Assembly (NCBI GenBank): GCA_017399165.1
Contig: JAFQEF010000060.1
Coordinates: 1-34,636, forward strand
DNA: 34,636 bases
From: Akkermansia sp.
GTDB taxonomy: Bacteria > Verrucomicrobiota > Verrucomicrobiia > Verrucomicrobiales > Akkermansiaceae
Direction: 5' to 3'
Positions 1 to 10,000 of the stretch are shown piece after piece; position 1 is the first letter of the stretch, and each line of letters opens with the position of its first letter. A model generated the notes under the pieces. That model saw only the letters and a program-made list of their open reading frames with translations, was not told the DNA's origin and did no database searches. The position numbers and the translations under genes were made by a program.

Positions 1-3000
1 CCATCCACGGTGAGGTCACCGTACATGGCGGTTACAGCCAAGCCGAGGGTGAGGTTGGGGTTCACATCCACATCAAAGCCAACGGTGCCACCCCAGCTGT
101 CGAGCTGATAGCCGGAGGCCAAACCGTCTTGGTCGAGCTCGCCGAAGTTACCCTCTGCGTTCACCCAAGCGTTGAAGTAGGGCATGCCCTCGTTCACCAC
201 GCACTGGTTCACACCCATGGTAGTGGTGCGGTTGCGTATGGCGCGCAGCTGGCGCTCTACATCGCCCGCAAAGGCCATGCCGAGAGAAGCGGTGGAGGCG
301 CCGGCCACTGCGGCCATGCCTTCCTCAGTCATCGAACCATTATCTACAGAGGCAAGAAGCTTCTCCAAATCACCACCGGCACCGATACCATCAGAGGCAA
401 AAGCCTCATCCATAAGGGTTGCACCGGCAATAGCATTGGGTTCTGCGCCCTCAAACTTCTCCTTCATGTAGTTCTCGTTGGCTACTGCACCCAACTGCAG
501 CAAGGTGTCGTTCCACGTCAGCGTGTAGCCGTACTTCAGCCCCGGCAGGTTGATGGTGTCGGTGCCATAACCATTCAGGTCGATAGAGGCGGCAGACCCC
601 TCCGTCACCTCCATCAGCGTAGCAATGGGTTGTGTCTTGTCATCCTTGGAATCAGCCAGTAAGCGCATCTTCTCTTCATCGAGGGTGACGTTCAACTCAG
701 TATTGGTAAGGCTCTTGGCCGTAACAGCCGCGGTATCGCTCAGCTCGCCGAAGCTGATGCCGCCCTCGCCCACGGTCAAATCCCCGGTCACCGTTACCGT
801 GCTGCCCTCTTCAAGGCTCAGGCTGCCAACCTTAAGCTCTCCGGCTTTTACCTGAGCATCTTTACCCATGGTAATACCGGCACCCACAGTCAGGGCCTCA
901 TCAGCAGTTACTGCGCTGCCCTCGCTCAGGTCTATTCCTCCATTCGTTACAGTCAGCGTGTCGGCATCAACAGTACTGCCATTTTGCAGCTTGATGCCAT
1001 CTTCACCATCCACGGTAAGAGTATCGGCTGTCATTGATGAATCTTCCGTAGCGCCCAGAGAAAGGTTGCCCTCCACAGTCATATCATTTACCGTGCTGTC
1101 GCCATTGGTCAGGGATACATCACCCAGCACATTCACCTTACCTACGTTACCGATAGTCAGCGCAACACCGCTGATGCTGTCTGCCTCCACAGTGGAGTTA
1201 GCATTACCCAAGGCGGAGATGTTCACCGGAGTAAGCCCGCCACTAATAGCGCCGGTCTTCACCGTGCCGCTCCAGCTGGCGTTTTCTGAAAATGCTTTTA
1301 CATTTTTATGCAACGAGATGCTACCGTCATCTATCACATAGGTGTCATCTTTAGAGCCATTTATCGTAATCGTAGCACCTTCGGCAGCATCCAATGAAGA
1401 CTGATTCAGTATTACATTGTCACCCTTAAGTGCAACTGTACCTTGTTCAAGTGCGTGTATATAACCTTTTTCCGTGCTGTGCAACGCAGTTTGGAGGCTA
1501 ATTACAACATGAGCTGTCTCAATTACCAGTTTAGAGGCCTTTGCGTCTTTAAAATCCTTAGCATCATAGCTAAGATCCTTATTTACATAATACTCCGTGC
1601 TCTCGCTTTCCGTAACAAAGGTATAGCTCCCATCATCATCATCATTGACAGTCACTGACAACCCGGTGTTATTAGCATCATTCAGCTGCCAAGCAGATTG
1701 AGCTATATCCTCACCGCTCACATTCTTTTCAACTGTGAAAAGCTGCGTGGTAAAGGACCCGCTTTTATATCCATTCCCATCCGCACTTACACTATCGTTA
1801 AGATCTGTATACATATCGACAGAACTTTGAATAAGCCCGGCATCGGCCAAGGCCTCGCGGTCCACCGTATGCTTACCACTCAACGTAATTGTTGAATCGG
1901 TATTAGTAACTTGCCCGGAGAACGTGGCATTCTTCAGCACATAACCACCACTGCCCAACAGGGATACGCTGCCCAGCTCCGCACCGGTCAACGTCACCGC
2001 CTCTGTGCCGGTGTTGGTAATGGTACCGCCGTCAGTTGCCGTCAGCTTGCCGCTCACCTCCAACCCGGCACTCGTGCTCAGGGAAGAAGTTGCCCCTGCC
2101 AGCTCAATATCCTCAACCTTGGTCTTTACATTCAAGGCGGCAGAGCCGTTCTCACCAATGGTAAGCGTGTCCGTTACCGTCAGGCTACCGCCATCGTTAG
2201 CAAAGGTGTACTTACCGTTTTCTACAGTCATTTCCTTCACCTTAGCTGTCACATCTACCTGCACGGTGGCATCGGCATCGCCATTGAAGATAACCTCACC
2301 TTCATATGTGGCAACCTCAGCAGCAGAGAAGTCAATGCCCATCTTACCGGGATCCACAGCAGGCGGCTTCGGAGCATCGGCATTCTGAGCACTCCAGCTC
2401 AGGCCGCTCCAGTCGCCATTGCCATCTGCCGTCTCCCAATATAACGGGTCATTCACCAGCTCGGCAGGCAACAGCCTCAATACCAGCTTGTCACCATCAA
2501 TGCTCAAACTGGAGGCCAACAGACGCTCAGCCGTAATATCCGTGCGCAGGTCTGCACCCTCACCCAGCAACTGTATACCCGTGGAGCTGATGATGCTGTA
2601 GTCTACCAAGTTGAAGTATGAGCCAAGGGTAGCACCCTCAACCAGCTCCAAACCGGTAGCAATACCGCTCAACAGGGTAATGGGTGTACCGCTATTGGCT
2701 GTGTCAAGCAAGCTCAACGTCAAATCAGTCTTCACCTCACCCAATGCCAGCGTATTGTCGCCCAAAGAGGCTGCCGTACCCGTAGCATCCAAGGTAAGAG
2801 AACCTCCGTTAAGCGTCAGAGCTGCGCCCAAGGTAGAGCCGGCTGACAAATTAATCGAGCGACCTACTGAACTTAAGCCGGTGGTCATATTAAGAATACC
2901 GGACTTCACCGCTATATCGCCGTCAAAGGCAGTCATGTCACCGGTAAAGTTCTGTATACCAGCACCCGATTTTTCAATGGAAATACCTGCACCGACAGAA

Positions 3001-6000
3001 CCGGCATAAGTATGTTCACCATCACCGCTGATAACCAGCAATGCATTGCCTGTGCTAGCTGACTTCTCCATGCACAAATTAGCACCCTCGCCACCTTCAA
3101 TAGCCGCAGCACCGGCGAAAATATGAGTATATTGAGTACCATCTAAACCACCAATAGCTACCTTATCAGCATTCAGGGCAAGCTGTACCCAAGCATCACC
3201 AGCCTGGCCATTCAGATTTACCACAGCGCCGGAGAAAGTATCCTGTGCGCCACTGTTAATCTGGAGCACAGACTGGTAAGCACCTCGGTTGCTGGCCTTA
3301 CCGGCCAAGCGGTCAGCCGTCAAAGTACCGGTGTACTGACCACCGTTAATGTTCAGGACACAGGGAGCCCAGTGTGTCCCGTCAGACATCCATGCAATGT
3401 CACCCTCACCGGCAAGTTCCTCAACCTGCCAGATAACATTCCAGCTATTACCAATTATTTCACCGGTACCGGTCAACTTCTGAATGGTCTTGATGCGGTT
3501 ATCCCAGTTACCATTGGTGGCAATTAACTTACCACCATTAAGAGTAATAGTGCCATTAAGGGTTTGATTTCCCTGTGAGAACAAGTCAATAGAACCACCA
3601 TTTACCGTGATATCACCGGTAACATCAGAGGAAAAGCACAGCACGCCCTCACCAGTCTTGGTAAGGAGATGACCATCACCGGTATGTGACGTAAAGCCAC
3701 CTTGTGCACCAGCTTCCACATATACGGTAGCGTCATCAGCCAATTCCAATGCCCCCAAGAAATGCTTGTTACGCACAAAGGAAACGGCAGAACCAGCAGC
3801 ACCCTCAGAACCATCGCCGGCACCGGCAATGCGTACAATTTGGTCACCGCTCGCATCCCATGTGTTATAGTCGAAATTAACATCAATATTCAAACGAGAA
3901 CCATCCGTAACATCAAACTTCACCACAGAGGGAACCCACTTCCAATTAGAATCGTTACCGCTGTCATGGCTCAGTACCGTGTTGTTGGTAAGCTTAACCG
4001 TACCTATAACACCGGGTATATTGGCATCATTATCCGTGGAAGGAATAATTGTATTGATAATACCACTTGAAGTCGTCAGGGTTGTACCGGTGGCAAACTC
4101 AAGAGTACCGGCACCTGTTACCGTACCGGTCCAATTGGAAATATTCTTCACAACCAAAGTAGCACCTTCTGTAATCTGCACACCTCCGGTAAAGGCCTTA
4201 TCACCAGAGGTTGAGATAGTCAAATCAGAAGCCGCAGCTCCATCGCCAACAGTAAGCGTTGTAGCGCAATCAATATCTCCCGAGCCCGACCACTCCCAGC
4301 CTGTACCGGATACAACGATGCTATTGGGGGTAACAATACCGGGAACCGTCACATTTTCTCCTTCACCGGAGAACGTAGCATCAGAGGTATCAGTCCAACG
4401 TTGGGACGTCTCACCATTCATCCAATTTTTGGAAGAAGAATTCATCCATACTTCATCCGCACCGTCTTTCACCCATACCAAGCTACCCACCTGAGCAACT
4501 TCAGCCGCAACAACCGTTACAACACCATCTGCATATGTTGCCTCAAAACCGTTATCGACAGACAAGAACAAATTGGAAATTGTAACATCATCAACACTAC
4601 CGGCAAGAACAGTATATGTACCAACAGCATTAAGATTATTAACAGTCAACCCTGTAATAATATTACCCTCAACAGCTGACAATGTAATGGTATTGCCTGC
4701 ATTGACAGATAATGCGGTATCTTGACCCATGGTCAACGTACCATTCACTGTCAAATTGGCACCCAGATTAATATTGCCCTTCGATAAGGTCAAATTATTA
4801 AACGTTGTATCTGTAGCCAAGGTCAGACCGGAGCCTGCCACATCGTAAATCAAGTTGGAACCGGCTGCATATGTCACATTGCCGGAGCCATAAGAACCGG
4901 TACCTGTAATCTTGAGCGTTGCATTGTTTGCAACGGTAACAGCCTGGGTACCCAAAGAACCACCATCACTTACAATCAAGGAACCGGCATTGACCTCTGT
5001 ACCACCGGAATGATTCAAAGTACCGCCAATAATAAGTTCGCCTGCACCTTCTTTCGTAATACGATAATTCTCTGCTTGGCCCGGGTCACCATTACTGGTA
5101 TTTCCTTTAATAACCAGAGATGAACTATCTGCAACGGTAATTGTAGTGTCTTTTCGGGCGAGCATCTCAGATTCAATGACATTATCAACACCGGAAATAT
5201 TGAAATCGCCTCCGAAAAATTCAAGCTGACCGCCATAAACATAGGCATTACCGGACATGTTTATGTTCGATACAAGCGTTTGCTTGCCCGTCACGGAAAG
5301 ATTAGCATTAACAGCTGCGGCGTCTCCTTCAGCCGCCTTACCTTCCAAATTGATATTGGCAGGCACAGATCCGGAATTCCACCCCAAACTATCAGTAGCA
5401 TTCAAAATCAGTGTACCATCAGCCTTAATGTTTACATCTCCCCTGATGTAGGCATTGCCACCACTACAACCGCTCACTGTAACAGATGCCCCATTTTCGA
5501 TATACAATGTACCCTCACACAAATTACCATTGGTAAATTGCACGTGGGCCTGATCATCTGTTAATTTCAGAGTCGCCTCCTTCTTAACAACAACGGAAAG
5601 AGCAGAAATTCCGACATCTACCGTCAGATCTGTAGCAGTTGAACCATCACCCACCACAAGGCCATAGGCAACCAAAGAACCATCCGCATCCTCACTCGCA
5701 TCCGTCAGCGTCCACCCCGCACCGGTCACGCTTATCGTGTCGGCTAAAACATTGCCATCAACAACTACAGTTTCACCTACTCCGGCAAAAACAGCATTAC
5801 TAAATGTGCTCCAAGCAGATGATTCTCCGTCTTCTACCCATGCACCTGTAGACCAGTTATTACTTTCTCCTTCTGTATTCCACGTCAATACAACATCGGG
5901 ATACGTGTTACCCGTAAGCCCGCTAATCTCATCCTTCGTAACGAGGGCATCTGAATAATAGACTTTGATATCAGATATCATGCCTACGTAAAGATCGCGA

Positions 6001-6650
6001 TCGTTATGACCATTAGCAGAACCGATAGCAAAAAATTCGTTTGTTAAATCATTCCAAGTAGGAGTGAAGTCTCTAGACTCAGCCACCGTATCACCTTCAT
6101 TAATTCTGTAGCACTTAGATGTGCCGGATTCACTCAAATTAATGGAGAAGGCAACCAATGTCCAAGTATTATTAGTCAGCCCCATACCGGTGAAATTCTC
6201 ATCACTAACCCCCTTGGTGGTCACCTGCATGTAGTTTTGATATTGGGCAAACTTAATGCCGTCATTCTGGCCACCTATACCAAAATAACACTGTTGAGCG
6301 TTGGGTTTCGGTGTCTTTACCCATGCAGTGATAGTAATATAGCCCGTGCCACCTGCCATAGCTGACAGCATAGCATCACTCGTGATATTCGTAATCGCAC
6401 CGCCACCTGTCAACATCGCGGTGTTTCCGTTTATAATCACTCCATTACCGACTGAGGCAGTCGAGGAAGACATCAATGCTTCTTGATTAGCAATTTTCAC
6501 CACCTCAGCTTCTGCCTGCTGAGCTGTCAGCATGTAGGTAATGGCACCACCGGCAATGATACCGGTACCAACAGTTGTGGAGAGTGTGGTAAGCGCAGCC
6601 ATGCAAACCATGACGGCGTTCCGTAATCCATTAGGTAAATGAAGTTTCAT
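1..6650 (-). CDS. Giant autotransporter with LamG-like domain (3' end outside the window)
   Basis: The reading frame starts at the ATG on the minus strand at 6650-6648 and stays open to the window edge: 2216 full codons plus two bases. The N-terminus MKLHLPNGLRNAVMVCMAAL with a following small-residue stretch to about residue 47 is an extended signal segment. Residues about 85-245 look like a LamG/concanavalin-type domain (ITITAWVKTP, NNTWTLVAFSI, FFAIGSANGH, RDLYVGMISDIKVYYSDAL). The long passenger is Gly/Thr/Val/Asn-rich beta-helix sequence. It has beta-strand (PATR-like) rungs such as ITKEGAGELIIGG and three Trp-rich modules near residues 255, 722 and 1400. From M2112 the autotransporter linker/barrel begins (AAVAGASTASLGMAFAGDVE); the rest of the barrel is cut off. 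Family knowledge implies Sec export and outer-membrane insertion with a surface-exposed passenger. Substrate or ligand is unknown; the LamG domain suggests glycan binding (inference). Nearly all + strand frames here are shadows of this gene. Confidence 0.93.
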   Translation of the reverse strand, partial: MKLHLPNGLRNAVMVCMAALTTLSTTVGTGIIAGGAITYMLTAQQAEAEVVKIANQEALMSSSTASVGNGVIINGNTAMLTGGGAITNITSDAMLSAMAGGTGYITITAWVKTPKPNAQQCYFGIGGQNDGIKFAQYQNYMQVTTKGVSDENFTGMGLTNNTWTLVAFSINLSESGTSKCYRINEGDTVAESRDFTPTWNDLTNEFFAIGSANGHNDRDLYVGMISDIKVYYSDALVTKDEISGLTGNTYPDVVLTWNTEGESNNWSTGAWVEDGESSAWSTFSNAVFAGVGETVVVDGNVLADTISVTGAGWTLTDASEDADGSLVAYGLVVGDGSTATDLTVDVGISALSVVVKKEATLKLTDDQAHVQFTNGNLCEGTLYIENGASVTVSGCSGGNAYIRGDVNIKADGTLILNATDSLGWNSGSVPANINLEGKAAEGDAAAVNANLSVTGKQTLVSNINMSGNAYVYGGQLEFFGGDFNISGVDNVIESEMLARKDTTITVADSSSLVIKGNTSNGDPGQAENYRITKEGAGELIIGGTLNHSGGTEVNAGSLIVSDGGSLGTQAVTVANNATLKITGTGSYGSGNVTYAAGSNLIYDVAGSGLTLATDTTFNNLTLSKGNINLGANLTVNGTLTMGQDTALSVNAGNTITLSAVEGNIITGLTVNNLNAVGTYTVLAGSVDDVTISNLFLSVDNGFEATYADGVVTVVAAEVAQVGSLVWVKDGADEVWMNSSSKNWMNGETSQRWTDTSDATFSGEGENVTVPGIVTPNSIVVSGTGWEWSGSGDIDCATTLTVGDGAAASDLTISTSGDKAFTGGVQITEGATLVVKNISNWTGTVTGAGTLEFATGTTLTTSSGIINTIIPSTDNDANIPGVIGTVKLTNNTVLSHDSGNDSNWKWVPSVVKFDVTDGSRLNIDVNFDYNTWDASGDQIVRIAGAGDGSEGAAGSAVSFVRNKHFLGALELADDATVYVEAGAQGGFTSHTGDGHLLTKTGEGVLCFSSDVTGDITVNGGSIDLFSQGNQTLNGTITLNGGKLIATNGNWDNRIKTIQKLTGTGEIIGNSWNVIWQVEELAGEGDIAWMSDGTHWAPCVLNINGGQYTGTLTADRLAGKASNRGAYQSVLQINSGAQDTFSGAVVNLNGQAGDAWVQLALNADKVAIGGLDGTQYTHIFAGAAAIEGGEGANLCMEKSASTGNALLVISGDGEHTYAGSVGAGISIEKSGAGIQNFTGDMTAFDGDIAVKSGILNMTTGLSSVGRSINLSAGSTLGAALTLNGGSLTLDATGTAASLGDNTLALGEVKTDLTLSLLDTANSGTPITLLSGIATGLELVEGATLGSYFNLVDYSIISSTGIQLLGEGADLRTDITAERLLASSLSIDGDKLVLRLLPAELVNDPLYWETADGNGDWSGLSWSAQNADAPKPPAVDPGKMGIDFSAAEVATYEGEVIFNGDADATVQVDVTAKVKEMTVENGKYTFANDGGSLTVTDTLTIGENGSAALNVKTKVEDIELAGATSSLSTSAGLEVSGKLTATDGGTITNTGTEAVTLTGAELGSVSLLGSGGYVLKNATFSGQVTNTDSTITLSGKHTVDREALADAGLIQSSVDMYTDLNDSVSADGNGYKSGSFTTQLFTVEKNVSGEDIAQSAWQLNDANNTGLSVTVNDDDDGSYTFVTESESTEYYVNKDLSYDAKDFKDAKASKLVIETAHVVISLQTALHSTEKGYIHALEQGTVALKGDNVILNQSSLDAAEGATITINGSKDDTYVIDDGSISLHKNVKAFSENASWSGTVKTGAISGGLTPVNISALGNANSTVEADSISGVALTIGNVGKVNVLGDVSLTNGDSTVNDMTVEGNLSLGATEDSSMTADTLTVDGEDGIKLQNGSTVDADTLTVTNGGIDLSEGSAVTADEALTVGAGITMGKDAQVKAGELKVGSLSLEEGSTVTVTGDLTVGEGGISFGELSDTAAVTAKSLTNTELNVTLDEEKMRLLADSKDDKTQPIATLMEVTEGSAASIDLNGYGTDTINLPGLKYGYTLTWNDTLLQLGAVANENYMKEKFEGAEPNAIAGATLMDEAFASDGIGAGGDLEKLLASVDNGSMTEEGMAAVAGASTASLGMAFAGDVERQLRAIRNRTTTMGVNQCVVNEGMPYFNAWVNAEGNFGELDQDGLASGYQLDSWGGTVGFDVDVNPNLTLGLAVTAMYGDLTVD

Positions 6651-6762
6651 AATGAGATAAGTGTTTGGTGTGAAAAAGGTTTGAGTGATGTGTAAGTGAG
6701 AAGTGATTTTGATGATGAAGTGATGATGGGGAAAGACAGCTCCCCTATTACTGATAGTGTAT

Positions 6763-6781
6763 ATCTCATTTTGAATGAGAT
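6763..6781. promoter_or_regulatory. Palindromic operator/promoter element of the left autotransporter gene
   Basis: ATCTCATT-TTG-AATGAGAT is a perfect 8-bp-arm palindrome 112 bp before the minus-strand start. Read on the minus strand it is followed, 12 nt after AATGAG, by AGTAATAGGGGA (complement of 6741-6752). The same arrangement occurs before the plus-strand gene. Binding of a dimeric regulator is an inference; no regulator is identified. Confidence 0.6.
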
Positions 6782-6805
6782 GCATCGTTACGCCCTAACT
6801 GTTAG

Positions 6806-6918
6806 CGCTCTATGCCGCTTTTGCCTGTTTTTGCCCCTCCTTTTGCTCCGCTTTTCCCTCTGCCCCCATTTTCAAAAATTCTTCATTTTTATGCCCTTTT
6901 GCTCATTTTTTTGCTGTA
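6806..6918. other. Pyrimidine-rich tract in the divergent intergenic region
   Basis: About 110 bp between the two palindromes is almost purely T and C on the plus strand, in runs of TTTTGC, CCCCTC and CCCCCATTTTC. No open frame with protein-like content is visible. Such strand asymmetry can make the duplex melt or form unusual structure; whether it does so here is unknown. Confidence 0.5.
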
Positions 6919-6919
6919 C

Positions 6920-6938
6920 ATCTCATTCAAAATGAGTT
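6920..6938. promoter_or_regulatory. Palindromic operator/promoter element of the right autotransporter gene
   Basis: ATCTCATTCAAAATGAGTT matches the complement of the element at 6763-6781 at 18 of 19 positions and lies in opposite orientation, 73 bp before the ATG at 7012. Exactly 12 nt after AATGAG comes AGTAACTAGGGGA (6949-6961), again as in the partner copy. TTCAAA and AGTAAY are 17 bp apart in both copies, which may be the -35/-10 spacing of an unusual promoter (inference). Just before both starts there is also a similar TTTTTYACACYAAAC stretch. Confidence 0.6.
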
Positions 6939-7011
6939 ATACCAACATAGTAACTAGGGGAATTATGGGCCCCGCAAGCTTTTTTACACTAAACTTACAC
7001 ACACACGAGAT

Positions 7012-10000
7012 ATGAAATTACACTTACCTAAGGGATTACGCAGGGCCGTTATGGCTTGCATGGCAGCTCTGGCTACTCTCTCAACAACAGTTGGTACCGG
7101 TATTGTTGCCGGTGGTGCCGTGGCTATAAGCTTCGGGGTGGCAAATGCTGCAACGATTACGGAGGAAACAACGTGGTCGTATGGTGACAGCTCACATGCC
7201 GAGGAGACGAACACCATTAAAGGTGCGGTACTTAACATTAATGGTGGCTCCAGTGCCGGTACAGTATACGATTTTGGTACTCTCACTGTTAAGGACTCTG
7301 GTACCTTGCGTCTTGAAGGCTGGTCCGGTGATGGTTCTCTGTCCGACTCCAAAAAACTCGGTTTGACAAAAGGTTCTCGCCCTGCCATTGCATCCGATAT
7401 CACACTTGATAACAGCACTCTTCTGATTGCTGACGGTTCATATCAGTTTGATGGCGAGCTGAAGGTTAAGGGGGAATCTACCATTCAGAACAACTGGTCC
7501 AAGAGCCATTTGTTTGATCATTTGGTCAGCGATGGCGACGCCGTGTTGAACCTTTCGGTTGTCAGTCACGGTTGGGCTGATTTCGTAGATTACGCTATCC
7601 TTAACGATGGTACATTTGCCGGTACCGTTAAGATTAATAATGCCTCTGATGCTACAACTTATCTGGTTTTGGGTAGTTCTAATGCTCTGGGTAATGGTAC
7701 TACCATTGTTGAGACCGGTGACCGTGGTGATAAGAATATTGTTTCCCTGAATGCCTCGGTAGTGAATTTGAAATCTTTGACCGGTAACGGCGTTGTTCAG
7801 GTGTGCAAGCAAAGTGGCAGTGCCGGGTTGAGCTCTGCTGCCCTTAACCTTTCCGACGCCTCCGGTACATTCAGTGGCACAATTGATACCGGCACCACCG
7901 TTAATGTAAATGGTGGTTCTTTGACCTTGGGTGCATGCACTGTTAAAGGTGCATTAGTGCAGGGGGCTGATGCTGCCGTTACCTTGGCCGGTTCCATTAA
8001 CAATACCGGCTCTGTAACGCTTGCCGGCGTAGTTAATTTGGCCTCTTCCATGGGGTCGGCTTCGGATTCCAGCGTCAATGGTTTCAGTGCCACCCAGTAT
8101 AAGTTGTTTACTGATTCGTCCACCGGTACGTTCGATACCAGTGCTGTGACCAAGTGGACGGTAGATGGCGTGGAGACCACCGGTTCCTTTAGTGATGGTG
8201 TATATACCGTGAGCGGTGGCTCCGTGAATATTTACACCATTGCAGAGGCCGGTACCACCGTTACGGCATCTGAGGTAAGCGGTGAAACCGGTTATCTTAT
8301 CAAGGGCGCCGGTGCAACTTTGATTTTGGATGATGTATCTGCCATTACTGATTTGGGGAATGGTGTTGAGGTAGCCGTGGGAGATGGCAATGCCGCCACT
8401 GTTGTACTTAGTGGTGTATCTGCCGGTTCTACGGATATCGTTAAAACTTCCGGTTCTCTTAATGTCTCCGTTTTGGATGGAGGCGTGCTGAATTTGACTC
8501 AATCTACAGGCTCTCCCAACATTGACAGTAGCATAACCATTGGTGCCGGTGGTGTTGTTAACACGACTATTGGTGATGCTATTGGTTTCGATGTTGGCGC
8601 AACCGATAGTATTGTCATGACCGGTGAAGCGGGTAAGCTGGCCACCATGAAGGTTTCTCATCGCCTTACCCAAACAACCAACATTGTGATGAATGGCTAT
8701 GCTCAGGTGTTGGATGTATCATCTGCAGAGACTTCTGATGCCGACAAAGCTGCATTTGATTCTTTCGGAGGCAGTATTTCTGCTACCGGTACTGATAATG
8801 TTATCGCTATCAAGGTGCGTGAGCGTAAGCCCCTTACCATTGATGTGACGTATTATGGCGATGAGCTTAAAATCTCCGGTAAGATTGAGCGTGGTAATCC
8901 GGACGGTGCGGGTACCATTACCAAGACCGGTGCAGGCCGACTCATCCTCAGCAATGCGGAGTCTTATATATCCGGGTTGTTCACTGTAGAGGGTGGTCAG
9001 GTTCAGGTTGCTGAGAATTTGGAGCTGCGTGGTGGCATTACAATGGCAGCCGGTTCTCGACTGAGTGTGGATAACGGAGCCGTGCTTACCCTGAAGGGCG
9101 GGCAGGTTACCTTGGCTGAGGCATTTGATATGGGTGAGGGTACACTTGCCTTTGCCGGTGATGTGACATTGGATGTTACTGCCTTTACGGATTTTGATCC
9201 CACGGTTGCCGGTTCTACCTTGACCTTGGGGCAAATCGGTGCTTTGGATCTTTCCGGCGCTTCCTCCCTGTCTCTTACAACGGCAATTGGCAATGATTTG
9301 ATGCCTTATGTCTCTCTTGATGAGTCCGGCAACATCGTTTTGGCCATTGTGGGACGCCAGCTTTCATGGGTAATGGCAGAGGACGACAGCTCTGCCACCC
9401 TCGTGACCAATAATCTTGATGTTACCGTAAATTATAAGGATGGTGCATACGAGGCCGTATACAAGAACGGAACTGCTACCTCTGAGCCCATTGCCGATGG
9501 TACCGGTATGATTCAGCTGATTAATGATTCTACCATGCTGACGGATTCTGCCACTATTACCTTGGAGAGCGGTACCTACAGCGGTGTCAAGTTCATGCAG
9601 GTGGGTGGTGGTATGGTTGCCCAGCTTGGCAGCGAGACCGACCAAAAGAAACTTGTGCTCAATATCACGGGAGATGCCTCTGTTACCAATTTCATTGGAG
9701 GTGGCCAGGGCTTGCTCGGTTGGAGCAATGGCAGCGCCAACGCTGTTTTGTATACTGATATAGATGTGAATGTGAACACCACCGGCTCTGTAGCCGGTAT
9801 TGTGCTCACCGGTGAGGCTAATGCCCAGCACACTATCAAGGTATATGGTGATTTGACTGCTAACATAGAGGCCGGTACCATAGGAATCCTCTTGAACGCG
9901 GGGGCGGCATACGATGCTGCCACCAATGCTTCTCTTGCGACCGGTGCTAAAGGCATGTATGTGGAGGGTGATGTTACCTACAACTTGGGCAAGGTAGGCA

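Noticed and set aside
129..1341. Series of plus-strand frames in the first 1.3 kb (177, 95, 76 and 157 codons)
   Set aside because: They are shadows of the left autotransporter gene on the minus strand. The 177-codon one even mirrors the shadow frame at 15832-16659, because both lie opposite the same barrel sequence.
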